10,026 bases of DNA from Gemmatimonadota bacterium (GCA_003220855.1 QHTP01000131.1:1-10026); one strand, 5' to 3'. Shown: positions 1 to 7,062, counted from the stretch's first letter. Numbers and translations: made by a program. The notes: generated by a model from the letters alone, not told the origin.

Positions 1-559
1 GGGCCAGGTAGGGTCCCAGCTTGGCGCGTAGCCGCAGCGTAGCGCGCCACATCTGCGACTTGACCGTGCCGAGCCCGATGCCGAGGCGCGTCGCGATCTC
101 GCGGTAGCTCAGCTGCTCGCGGCGGCGCAGCACGAAGACCGCGCGGCAGCGCGCCGGCAGCTCGGCAATGGCGTCCTGCACGGCGTCGTCGAGCTCGCCG
201 CGCAGGCACAGGTCTTCGGGAGTGTCGGACGGAGGTGTCTCTTCACAGACAGCGCGGGCGATCCACGTCGACACCAAACGGCGATGGCGCAGGTACTTGA
301 GCGCGCGGTTGCGGGCGGCGACATAGAGGTATGGCCGCGTGAGACGCGTCGCGTCGCGCGGGCCGCGGCTGTCCCAGAGACGCAGGAAAAGGGCCTGCAC
401 CAGATCCTGGGCCGCTTCCGCCGAGCCCACGAACCGCAGGACGTACTCGCACAACTCGACGTAATACGCCTGGAAGGCCGACTCCCACGAGTGCGGCGTC
501 GCGGGCGGCACGTGATGTTCGAGCTTCGGGAGCTGGGAGCGGAAATGTGACTCGAGCAT
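1..559 (-). CDS. ECF-family RNA polymerase sigma factor (3' end cut by window edge)
   Basis: This gene encodes an alternative sigma factor that would direct core RNA polymerase to a specific promoter set. Reading the minus strand from ATG at 559 gives 186 uninterrupted codons to the window edge. A sigma-2 region lies at about residues 27-94, with the core helix around AAQDLVQALFLRLWD (49-63) and an RNRALKYLRHRR segment at 83-94. A sigma-4 helix-turn-helix lies at about 128-182, with ELPARCRAVFVLRR (133-146), LSYREIATRLGIGLGTVKSQ (150-169) and a basic tail. No sigma-3 or sigma-1.1 domain is present, which fits the ECF class, and the short inter-domain linker is typical. Only the last few residues are probably missing. 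No good Shine-Dalgarno precedes the ATG; an in-frame GTG at codon 17 is a less likely start. The gene diverges from the catabolic operon and has the 24-bp palindrome directly upstream. An anti-sigma or FecR-like partner, if any, would lie beyond position 1. Family assignment is secure; the regulon is unknown. Confidence 0.93.
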   Translation of the reverse strand, partial: MLESHFRSQLPKLEHHVPPATPHSWESAFQAYYVELCEYVLRFVGSAEAAQDLVQALFLRLWDSRGPRDATRLTRPYLYVAARNRALKYLRHRRLVSTWIARAVCEETPPSDTPEDLCLRGELDDAVQDAIAELPARCRAVFVLRRREQLSYREIATRLGIGLGTVKSQMWRATLRLRAKLGPYLA

Positions 560-574
560 GTGGCCCGTGGTGAC

Positions 575-598
575 GCCTGTTGCGACGTCGCAACAGGC
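575..598. promoter_or_regulatory. Perfect 24-bp palindrome, candidate operator
   Basis: Half-site GCCTGTTGCGAC is followed immediately by its exact reverse complement with no spacer, and the dyad centre is a CpG. Even palindromes with a central CG are typical of LacI-family operators, so a LacI-type sugar regulator is the best guess. No such regulator is encoded in the window. The site begins 15 bp upstream of the sigma-factor ATG and ends 85 bp upstream of the reductase GTG, so it could control either or both transcripts. If transcribed with the sigma gene it could also fold as an RNA hairpin. The palindrome is seen directly; the operator role is inference. Confidence 0.65.
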
Positions 599-667
599 CC
601 GTATTCACGCCCTTGTGCGCCCGGTCACAGGTTGCAAGTTCGAGACCGCCGTTGATCTTCCTGTCAC

Positions 668-674
668 GAGGTGA
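668..674 (+). promoter_or_regulatory. Strong Shine-Dalgarno deciding the GTG start at 684
   Basis: GAGGTGA lies 9 nt before the GTG at 684 and is a near-perfect match to the 16S anti-Shine-Dalgarno. It fixes a GTG start for the first operon gene, although few residues precede the conserved core there. The downstream genes mostly have weak sites and appear translationally coupled. Confidence 0.75.
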
Positions 675-683
675 AGAACCAGC

Positions 684-2219
684 GTGCACGCCCCGAGCAC
701 CCGCCTTCGTTCTGTTGGCCGCGCCCATTGGCCGGAAAGCGCCTACCACCGGGACGAGCTGCCCGAGCGGGTGCTGCAGTTCGGCACGGGAATGCTGTTG
801 CGCGCCTTGTGCGTTACGTCCGTGGACGCCGCCAACCGCGCCGGCGCGTTCAACGGCCGCATCCTGGTTGTACAGAGCACGCCGCACGGAAACGCGCGGG
901 CGATCAACTCTCAGGACGGGTTGTTCACGTTGGTGGAACGCGGCTTGCTCAATGGCTCGCCGATCGAGCGCACCCACCTGATCGGGGCAGTCTCGCGCGC
1001 GCTCGTCGCCGACACGGAGTGGCAGGCGGTACGCGCGGCTGTCGCGCAACCCGAGCTGCAGGTGATCGTCAGCAACGTGACCGAAGCCGGCTTCCGGCTG
1101 GAGGGCGACGTCGCACGCCCGGACCCGACAGGAGCGCGCGTGCCCGCGGGATTCCCCGCCAAGCTGGTCGACGTCCTGCACACGCGCTTCGAGCGGCTGC
1201 CTCATGGCCCGCCGCTGTACGTCATCCCGACTGAGCTCGTCCCCGACAACGGACCGCGCCTCGCCGCCATGATCGATCGGCTGGCGTCGCAGCGCGGTGA
1301 TCGCTTTCGCGCGTGGCTCTCCACCCAGGTCCACTTCTGCTCTTCGCTCGTGGACCGCATTACCACGGGCACCCCGCCGGCCGAGGCGCGCACCGCGCTC
1401 GAGGCGGAGCTCGGCTACTCGGACGAGCTGCTCACCGTCGCCGAGCCGTACGCCCTGTGGGCGATCGAAGGGGAGCCGGCCGCGCTGCGGGCGACGTTCC
1501 CGATCGACGTCGCTCCCGAGGCGGTCGTGTTCGCGTCCGACATCGGGATGTACCGGGAGCGCAAGCTGCGCCTGTTGAACGGGTCGCACACCGCGCTCGC
1601 TCCGCTGGCTCTGCTCGCCGGGGTGGCGACGGTACGCGAGGCCGCGGAGCACCCACGCCTCGGACCGTTTCTCGAGCGCACGCTGTTCCAGGAGCTCGTC
1701 CCCGGAACCGACATGGCGGCCGCCCCGGCGCGGGCGTTCGCCGCAGCGGTCCTCGAGCGGTTTCGCAATCCCTGGCTCCGGCACGAGTGGCGCGTGATCG
1801 CCACCAACCAGACCACGAAGATGCGGGTGCGCGTCGCGCCGGCGATCGAGCGATTCGTACTCCACGAGCGGCGCGTGCCGCAGGGGCTCGCGCTCGCGTG
1901 CGCCGCGCACCTGCGATATCTTCGCCCGGTTTCCGAGGGGGCACCCGCCGGGTCGGCGCCGCATGGGCGGTGGCGCGGCGCCCCGTATCCGATCGTCGAC
2001 CCCGATCTCGCGCTGGTCGCCCGGCACTGGGTGGCCGTGGACGCGGATCACGCATCCGGTCCTCTCCCCCGCGATGCGGTGGAGCGGCTCGCAGCCCGTG
2101 CGCTGGCCGACGAGGCCCTGTGGGGTTCTTCCCTGGCGCGGCTTCCCGGATTCCTCGAGGCAACCACCCAGGCGCTCGCGCGACTCGAGCACGAAGGCGT
2201 AGAGGCGACTCTCGGATGA
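684..2219 (+). CDS. uxaB: UxaB-type tagaturonate/fructuronate reductase (altronate or mannonate oxidoreductase)
   Basis: This is a cytoplasmic NAD-dependent oxidoreductase of the long-chain mannitol dehydrogenase family. It interconverts a 5-keto-hexuronate and the corresponding aldonate. The protein is 511 aa against about 480-490 for E. coli homologues. An N-terminal nucleotide-binding start, QFGTGMLLRAL, lies at 32-42. The family catalytic signature K-x4-N-x2-H is intact as K294, N299 and H302. Segments such as IPTELVPDNG and FCSSLVDRITTGTP resemble E. coli UxaB (tagaturonate reductase) more than UxuB (fructuronate reductase), judged from memory of those sequences. The next genes are KDPG aldolase, KDG kinase and mannonate dehydratase, so pathway logic would favour mannonate as product. 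The substrate could therefore be tagaturonate, fructuronate or both. It is the first gene of the operon; its TGA overlaps the next ATG (ATGA). Family assignment is very secure; exact substrate is uncertain. Confidence 0.9.
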   Translation: MHAPSTRLRSVGRAHWPESAYHRDELPERVLQFGTGMLLRALCVTSVDAANRAGAFNGRILVVQSTPHGNARAINSQDGLFTLVERGLLNGSPIERTHLIGAVSRALVADTEWQAVRAAVAQPELQVIVSNVTEAGFRLEGDVARPDPTGARVPAGFPAKLVDVLHTRFERLPHGPPLYVIPTELVPDNGPRLAAMIDRLASQRGDRFRAWLSTQVHFCSSLVDRITTGTPPAEARTALEAELGYSDELLTVAEPYALWAIEGEPAALRATFPIDVAPEAVVFASDIGMYRERKLRLLNGSHTALAPLALLAGVATVREAAEHPRLGPFLERTLFQELVPGTDMAAAPARAFAAAVLERFRNPWLRHEWRVIATNQTTKMRVRVAPAIERFVLHERRVPQGLALACAAHLRYLRPVSEGAPAGSAPHGRWRGAPYPIVDPDLALVARHWVAVDADHASGPLPRDAVERLAARALADEALWGSSLARLPGFLEATTQALARLEHEGVEATLG

Positions 2220-2866
2220 TCGATGCGGCTTTAGCGAGCGGCGTGATCGCGGTCGTGCGGCTCCCGAGAGCGGCGGACTTTCGCGCGCTCGCCGGCGCGC
2301 TCGTCGCCGGGGGCGTGAGCGTCGTGGAGATCACCCTGACGACGCCGGGCGCGCTCGCGGGCGTCCGCGACCTCACGGCGCAGGACGTCCCGGGCGCGGT
2401 CGTGGGCGCGGGCACGGTGCTGGACGAGCGGTCCGCGCGCGACGTCATCGCCGCCGGCGCGCGCTTCGTCGTGAGCCCGACGCTCGATCACGCCGTCATG
2501 CGCTGCTGTCGCGAGGCGAACGTCCCCTGCATGCCGGGCGCGCTCACGCCGCGAGAGCTGCTCGAGGCGTCGCGCGCGGGCGCGTCGTACATCAAGCTCT
2601 TCCCCGCCTCGCTGGTCGGGCCCCGCTACATCCGCGAAGTGCTCGCCCCGCTGCCGTTTCTGCGCCTGGTGCCCTCGGGGGGCGTGTCGCTCGACAACGC
2701 GGGCGACTGGATCCGCGCCGGCGCGATCGCGGTCAGCGTCGGCAGCGCACTGGTGAGCCCGTCGCTCGTCGCGGAGCAAGCCTGGGATCGGCTGACGGCG
2801 CAGGCCCGCGCGCTGATCGACCGCGTGGCGGAGGCCCGCCGCCGGCCCGCCGAGGCGCCGGCGTGA
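2216..2866 (+). CDS. eda: 2-keto-3-deoxy-6-phosphogluconate (KDPG) aldolase
   Basis: This is a class I aldolase that splits KDPG into pyruvate and glyceraldehyde 3-phosphate, the last step of hexuronate catabolism and of the Entner-Doudoroff route. The protein is 216 aa, the usual size for the Eda/KdgA family. The Schiff-base lysine is K127 in YIKLFPASLVGP (125-136). The general acid/base glutamate is E38 in VVEITLTT, and phosphate-binding-type motifs GAGT (64-67) and PSGGV are present. The ATG at 2216 overlaps the upstream TGA by 4 bp, and an AGAGG Shine-Dalgarno-like sequence lies 10 nt upstream at 2201-2205. The stop overlaps the GTG of the sugar kinase. It works directly with that kinase. 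A 2-keto-4-hydroxyglutarate aldolase activity is common in this family and cannot be excluded. Confidence 0.93.
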   Translation: MIDAALASGVIAVVRLPRAADFRALAGALVAGGVSVVEITLTTPGALAGVRDLTAQDVPGAVVGAGTVLDERSARDVIAAGARFVVSPTLDHAVMRCCREANVPCMPGALTPRELLEASRAGASYIKLFPASLVGPRYIREVLAPLPFLRLVPSGGVSLDNAGDWIRAGAIAVSVGSALVSPSLVAEQAWDRLTAQARALIDRVAEARRRPAEAPA

Positions 2867-3864
2867 CCGTCTCGCCCCCACCCGCGTCCCCTCGCGCCGT
2901 GACGTTCGGCGAGCTGATGCTGCGACTCAGCCCGCCCGGACAGGAGCGCTTGTTCCAATCGCCCGAGCTCCGCGCGGGCTTCGGCGGGTGCGAGGCCAAT
3001 GTCGCCGTCGGGCTCGCGCATCTCGGCATGCGCGCCGATTACGTCACCCGGCTGCCCGACAACGCCATCGGCCACGCCGCGCTGCACGCGCTGCACGCCG
3101 AGGGCGTGGGCACGGGATGGATCGCGCTCGGAGGGGGGAGCGAGCGCATGGGGATCTATTTCGTCGAGCCGGGCGCCGACATACGGGCCAGTCGCGTGGT
3201 CTACGACCGAGCGGGCTCGGCGTTCGCCGCTATCACGCCCGGAATGGTGGATTGGTCCAAGGCGCTGCAGGGTGCCGCCTGGTTTCACGGCTCCGGCATC
3301 ACGCCCGCGCTCGGGGAAGGTCCGCGCGCGGGACTTGCCGCGGCGCTCGCCGCCGCTCGCTCAGGGCGGGTGCGCATCAGCCTGGATCTCAATTACCGGC
3401 CGGGGCTGTGGCACGGCCGGGAGCCCCGAGCCGTGATCGAGCCGCTCGTGCAGGGAGCGGACCTCCTGATCGGCAACCGCGACGCGGCGCGGGTCATGCT
3501 CGGGGTCGAGGCGCCCGACGATTCCCTGGCCCAACGTCTCGCCGAGCGGTACGGCTGCCGGCGCGTGGCCCTGACCCGGCGCGAGGTGCTCTCGGCGAGC
3601 GAGCACGGCTGGAGCGCCGCGCTGTACGACGCCTCGTCCGGCGGGGCCTGGCAGAGCCGGCGCTACCAGGTGCGGGTGGTCGACCGGGTCGGCGGCGGCG
3701 ACAGCTTTGCCGCGGCCCTGATCGCCGCGCTCGCCGCCGATCGCGACCCCGCGGACGCCGTGCAGTTCGCCGCCGCCGCCGGCGCGTTGAAATTGACCAT
3801 CCCAGGAGACTGGAACCGGGCCACACCGGAAGAAATCGAGCAGCTGGTGCGCGCGTGCGCATGA
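2863..3864 (+). CDS. kdgK: 2-keto-3-deoxygluconate kinase (PfkB family)
   Basis: This enzyme phosphorylates 2-keto-3-deoxy-D-gluconate with ATP to KDPG, the substrate of the adjacent aldolase. It is 333 aa, within the normal range for KdgK. PfkB signature 1 is seen as GGCEANVAVGLAHLG (41-55). Signature 2 is DRVGGGDSFAAALIAAL, with the catalytic base D280 in GGGDSF. The DLNYRPGLW segment and RASRVVYDRAGSA are typical of KDG kinases rather than ribokinases or fructokinases. The GTG start at 2863 overlaps the previous stop (GTGA), and a GAGG lies 7 nt upstream at 2852-2855. A proline-rich segment precedes the first conserved strand at about residue 12, so the true start could be a few codons later. 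The stop overlaps the next ATG by 4 bp. Confidence 0.92.
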   Translation: MTVSPPPASPRAVTFGELMLRLSPPGQERLFQSPELRAGFGGCEANVAVGLAHLGMRADYVTRLPDNAIGHAALHALHAEGVGTGWIALGGGSERMGIYFVEPGADIRASRVVYDRAGSAFAAITPGMVDWSKALQGAAWFHGSGITPALGEGPRAGLAAALAAARSGRVRISLDLNYRPGLWHGREPRAVIEPLVQGADLLIGNRDAARVMLGVEAPDDSLAQRLAERYGCRRVALTRREVLSASEHGWSAALYDASSGGAWQSRRYQVRVVDRVGGGDSFAAALIAALAADRDPADAVQFAAAAGALKLTIPGDWNRATPEEIEQLVRACA

Positions 3865-4904
3865 CGTTCCGCTGGTTCGGGCGGGAGGACCCGATCCCGC
3901 TGGCGCACATCCGGCACATTCCGGGCGTCTCGGGCATCGTGAGCGCGCTGTACGACGTGCCGGTGGGTGCGGCCTGGAGCCGTGAGCGGCTCGAGCGCCT
4001 CAAGGGCGAGATCGAGGGCGCCGGACTCACCTTCGCCGTGGTCGAGAGCGTTCCCGTGCACGAGGACATCAAGCTCGGCCGCCCGGGCCGCGACCGGCTC
4101 ATCGCGAACTATTGTGAGAGCGTGCGCGCCATGGGCGTGCTCCGCATTCCGGTGCTGTGCTATAACTTCATGCCGGTGTTCGACTGGCTGCGCACCGACC
4201 TGGCGCAGCCGCTCGCCGACGGCTCCACGGCGCTGGCATACGACGACCGGGCCCTCGCCCAGGTGGACCTGTCGCGCGGCACGGGCGATCTACCGGGTTG
4301 GGCTACGGCGTACGGGCCGGATGAGCTGCAGCAGCTCTGCGCCGCGTATCGCGACGTGGACGCGGCCCGCTTGTGGGACAACCTGGCGTATTTCCTCGAG
4401 CGCGTCGTGCCGGCGGCCGAAGAGGCCGGCGTGCGGTTGGCGATCCACCCCGACGATCCACCGTGGCCGATCTTCGGGTTACCGCGGATCATGTGCACGG
4501 GCGCGGATCTCGAGCGGCTCGTGGCCCTGGTGGACAGCCCGGCGAACGGCGTGACCTTCTGCACCGGTTCGCTCGGTGCCGACCCGGGGAACGATCTGCC
4601 CGCGATGGTGCGGCGCATCGGCGATCGCATCCACTTCGCCCACTGTCGCAACGTGCGCGTCACGGGCGAGCGGCGCTTTCACGAGACGGCCCACCCTTCG
4701 GCCTGCGGTGGAGTAGACCTGTACGACGTGCTGCGGGCGTTGCGCGACGTCGGCTTTACGGGGCCGATGCGCCCGGATCATGGGCGCATGATCTGGGGCG
4801 AGCGCGGACGCCCCGGCTACGGCCTCTACGACCGCGCGCTGGGGGCCATGTACCTCCAGGGGCTGTGGGAGGGATTGACGCGAGGGAACGAGTCCGGCGC
4901 ATGA
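3861..4904 (+). CDS. uxuA: D-mannonate dehydratase
   Basis: This enzyme dehydrates D-mannonate to 2-keto-3-deoxy-D-gluconate in the glucuronate branch, feeding the neighbouring kinase and aldolase. The protein is 347 aa, matching the shorter UxuA forms rather than the 394-aa E. coli enzyme. It belongs to the TIM-barrel, Mn/Fe-dependent UxuA family. Likely metal and active-site residues are H196 in IHPDDPPW, C234 in FCTGSLGADPGND, H258 and H261 in HFAHCRN, and D306/H307 in RPDHGR. The conserved FHETAHPSACGGVD segment is also present. The ATG at 3861 overlaps the kinase stop (ATGA) with no clear Shine-Dalgarno, which suggests translational coupling. The stop overlaps the next ATG. Confidence in the family is very high. 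Its presence beside a UxaB-type reductase rather than a UxuB-type one is unusual. Confidence 0.94.
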   Translation: MTFRWFGREDPIPLAHIRHIPGVSGIVSALYDVPVGAAWSRERLERLKGEIEGAGLTFAVVESVPVHEDIKLGRPGRDRLIANYCESVRAMGVLRIPVLCYNFMPVFDWLRTDLAQPLADGSTALAYDDRALAQVDLSRGTGDLPGWATAYGPDELQQLCAAYRDVDAARLWDNLAYFLERVVPAAEEAGVRLAIHPDDPPWPIFGLPRIMCTGADLERLVALVDSPANGVTFCTGSLGADPGNDLPAMVRRIGDRIHFAHCRNVRVTGERRFHETAHPSACGGVDLYDVLRALRDVGFTGPMRPDHGRMIWGERGRPGYGLYDRALGAMYLQGLWEGLTRGNESGA

Positions 4905-5956
4905 CCGTTCGCTTCGGCCTCGTCGGGTGCGGGAACGTCAGCGACACGCACGCGCGCGCGGCGCGCGAGGTCCCGGACGTCGAGCTCGTGGCGTACTGGG
5001 GGCGCGACCCGGCCAAGGCGTCCGCCATGGCGCAGCGGTACGGGGGGAACGCCTACCGTGACTTGGACGGGTTTCTCCGGCACCGGCCCATGGACGTCGT
5101 GTTGGTCGGGACCCCCTCGGGTCTCCACGCCGAGCACGCGCAGGCGGCCGCGCGACAGGGGCTGCATGTGCTGGTGGAGAAGCCGCTCGACATCACGACC
5201 GCGCGCATCGACGGGCTCACGGCGGAGTGCGACCGTGCGGGAGTGAAGCTGGGCGTGATCTATCAGGATCGCGCGGCGCCCGACTTGATCTGGCTCAAGC
5301 AGCTCATCGCGGAGGGCGGTCTCGGCCGCCCCATTTTGGCTTCGGCCCGCGTGCCATGGTACCGCCCGCCGGAATACTACGCCGGCTCGCGCTGGCGTGG
5401 GACATGGGGGCTGGACGGCGGCGGGGCCCTGATGAATCAGGGGATTCACACCGTCGACCTGCTGCTGTGGCTCCTCGGGGACGTCGACCGCGTATACGCC
5501 GCCACGCGCACCGCGCTGCACGCGATCGCGGTGGAGGACACGGCCGTCGCGTGTCTCGAGTTCGCCAGCGGCGCCGTCGGCACGCTGGAGGCGACGACGG
5601 CGGCCTTCCCGGGTCTGCCTCGCCGCGTCGAGCTCACCGGCTCGGAGGGGACGATTGTCGTCGAGCGGGACCGGGTTGTCTCCGTGCAGCTGCGCACGCC
5701 GCGCGACGCGCCGCCTCACGACGAGGGCAGCACGAGCCCGAGCTCGACGTCTCCAGTCGTGTCGGACATTCGCGGCCACCGCCGCGTGCTGCAGGACTTC
5801 GTGACGGCGATCCGGATGGGCACAGCGCCGCTGTGCGACGGCCGAGGCGGGCGGCGGAGTGTCGCCCTGGTAGAGGCGATGTACCGCTCGGCCCGCGCGG
5901 GAGCGGCGGTGGTCGTCGGAGAACGGGAGCGCGTGCTTGACGCACTCGAACGTTAA
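4901..5956 (+). CDS. Gfo/Idh/MocA-family NAD(P)-dependent oxidoreductase, substrate unknown
   Basis: This is a cytoplasmic sugar or sugar-derivative dehydrogenase of 351 aa, the usual family size. The N-terminal Rossmann motif is GLVGCGNVSDTH (6-17). The family EKP motif is at 93-95 (VEKPLD), with the lysine being the usual catalytic/structural residue. The C-terminal domain carries GGGALMNQGIHTVDLLLW, with the catalytic-type H183. The motifs do not fix the substrate. Position between uronate and fucose genes fits oxidation of a sugar such as L-fucose to its lactone, of a uronate derivative, or of a different monosaccharide from the same polymer. The start overlaps the uxuA stop (ATGA), with GAGGGAA about 12 nt upstream. 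Its last 20 bp overlap the permease if that gene starts at TTG 5937. Family is secure; any substrate assignment is speculation. Confidence 0.88.
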   Translation: MTVRFGLVGCGNVSDTHARAAREVPDVELVAYWGRDPAKASAMAQRYGGNAYRDLDGFLRHRPMDVVLVGTPSGLHAEHAQAAARQGLHVLVEKPLDITTARIDGLTAECDRAGVKLGVIYQDRAAPDLIWLKQLIAEGGLGRPILASARVPWYRPPEYYAGSRWRGTWGLDGGGALMNQGIHTVDLLLWLLGDVDRVYAATRTALHAIAVEDTAVACLEFASGAVGTLEATTAAFPGLPRRVELTGSEGTIVVERDRVVSVQLRTPRDAPPHDEGSTSPSSTSPVVSDIRGHRRVLQDFVTAIRMGTAPLCDGRGGRRSVALVEAMYRSARAGAAVVVGERERVLDALER

Positions 5957-6968
5957 GGCCGCGCCGACGGTCCCCACGCGCTGGGCACGCTGGCGGCTCG
6001 TGCCCGGGGCGGCGGCCCGCGCCTCGCTGAGGCGGCTCGGGCCCGCCCTGGCGCTCGTGCTCGTCGTCGTGGTGTTCGCGCTGCTCACCGATGCCCCCGC
6101 GCGCTATCTCTCGCCGTTCAATCTGCGCATCGTCCTGTCGCAGACGGTGATCGTCGCCCTGGGAGCCATCGGGATGACGATGATCATGATCAGCGGCGGC
6201 ATCGACCTCTCGGTCGGAGCGTCGATCGCGCTCACGGGCGTGGTGGCCGCGCTCGGGATCGCCGCGGGCTGGCCGCCCGGGGCGGCGACCGCCACGGCGC
6301 TCGTCGCGGGCGGACTGGTGGGCCTGGGCAACGGCCTGCTCATCACGAGCCTGCGGGTGGTGCCCTTCATCGCCACGCTGGGGATGCTGGGCATCGCACG
6401 CGGCATCGCCAAGTGGATCGCGCACGAGCAGACCGTCAACGTGCCGCCGACCTGGGTGAACGACCTGCTGGTCACGTTTCCTCGGGCTGCCTGGATGGTG
6501 CTCGCCCCCGGCGTGTGGATCATGCTCGCGCTGGCGGCCCTCACCGCGACGGTGCTGCGCCGCACCGTCTTCGGCCGGCACGTGTTCGCACTCGGCTCGA
6601 ACGAGCTGGCCGCCCGCGCCTGCGGCATCGCGACCGACCGGCTCAAACTGGCCATCTACGGGTCGGCGGGGGTGTTCTTCGGGCTCGCCGGCGTGATGCA
6701 GCTGTCCCGGCTGCGCCAGGGGGATCCCACGGTGGCGATCGGAACGGAGCTCGACGTCATCGCCGCGGTCGTGATCGGTGGCGGGAGCCTGCTGGGAGGC
6801 GAAGGCAGCGTGTTCGGCTCGGTGGTGGGCGCGCTCATCATGGCGTTCCTGCGCAATGGCTGCCAGCAGATGGGATGGCCGAATTACATCCAAGAAATCA
6901 TCATCGGCGCGATCATCGTGCTGGCCGTGGCACTGGATCGGGTGCGGGCGGGATGGGCGGCAACATGA
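5937..6968 (+). CDS. RbsC-type sugar ABC transporter permease
   Basis: This is the inner-membrane subunit of a carbohydrate ABC importer (BPD_transp_2 family, as in RbsC, XylH and AraH). It is 343 aa with about 9-10 hydrophobic segments, the first at about residues 36-50 (ALALVLVVVVFALL). Conserved family motifs are GGIDLSVG (87-94), the cytoplasmic-loop FGRHVFALGSNE (212-223) and GGGSLLGGEGSVFGS near the C-terminus. The chosen start is TTG 5937, because GGGAG lies 7 nt upstream (5925-5929) and the overlap with the previous gene fits the operon. GTG 6000 (codon 22) is the alternative and gives a more usual short N-terminus. No ATPase or periplasmic binding protein gene lies on either side. 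The substrate is probably L-fucose or a uronate from context, but the sequence alone does not show it. Its stop codon touches the hairpin repeat. Confidence 0.9.
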   Translation: MTHSNVKAAPTVPTRWARWRLVPGAAARASLRRLGPALALVLVVVVFALLTDAPARYLSPFNLRIVLSQTVIVALGAIGMTMIMISGGIDLSVGASIALTGVVAALGIAAGWPPGAATATALVAGGLVGLGNGLLITSLRVVPFIATLGMLGIARGIAKWIAHEQTVNVPPTWVNDLLVTFPRAAWMVLAPGVWIMLALAALTATVLRRTVFGRHVFALGSNELAARACGIATDRLKLAIYGSAGVFFGLAGVMQLSRLRQGDPTVAIGTELDVIAAVVIGGGSLLGGEGSVFGSVVGALIMAFLRNGCQQMGWPNYIQEIIIGAIIVLAVALDRVRAGWAAT

Positions 6969-7046
6969 TTGCGGATTGTGGATTGTGGATTGCGGAATGA
7001 AAGGGCGGACATCGAATCCGCAATCCGAAATCCGCAATCCGAAATC
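6967..7046. repeat. Hairpin-forming element of 7-bp repeats between the two operon halves
   Basis: The left arm (6967-6998) has units GATTGCG, GATTGTG, GATTGTG and GATTGCG. The right arm (7015-7046) is AATCCGC, AATCCGA, AATCCGC, AATCCGA and then AATC, so its 14-bp unit is duplicated exactly. The arms are 32 nt each, separated by 16 nt. They pair with about three mismatches and two G-U pairs, giving a strong stem-loop in RNA. There is no run of T after it, so an intrinsic terminator is not supported; an mRNA-stabilising or processing stem, or a MITE/REP-like element, is more likely. It is AT-richer than the flanking genes, begins within the permease TGA, and is open in the lactonase frame. Confidence 0.85.
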
Positions 7047-7062
7047 GGCCGGGGGTGGGGCG

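Noticed and set aside
632..660. Possible sigma-70 promoter (TTGCAA with a -10-like ATCTTC after 17 bp)
   Set aside because: The -10 match is poor and a single weak pair in 124 bp is expected by chance, so it is not called.
1105..1114. GCGACGTCGC, matching the core of the 24-bp palindrome
   Set aside because: It is only 10 bp, inside the reductase coding sequence, and short GC-rich palindromes are frequent here. It could be a weak secondary operator but nothing supports that.
243..2192. A 649-codon open frame on the minus strand opposite the reductase
   Set aside because: It is the antisense shadow of the reductase and sigma genes in GC-rich DNA, with low-complexity Arg/Gly/Pro-rich composition and no recognisable motif. 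The plus-strand gene has full catalytic residues.
2988..3860. Long open frame upstream of the mannonate dehydratase start, giving a 638-aa protein
   Set aside because: The extra part is an Arg-rich out-of-frame reading of the KDG kinase gene. The dehydratase family begins at the overlapping ATG 3861.
6967..7046. Hairpin as an intrinsic transcription terminator or CRISPR-like array
   Set aside because: No U tract follows the stem and the genes continue downstream in the same pathway context. The units are 7 bp with no unique spacers, so it is not CRISPR.
6778..7062. Open frame extending the lactonase about 95 codons upstream, or 22 codons from ATG 6997
   Set aside because: The extension lies over the permease gene in another frame and then through the hairpin repeat. 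Conserved lactonase sequence begins only at GTG 7063.
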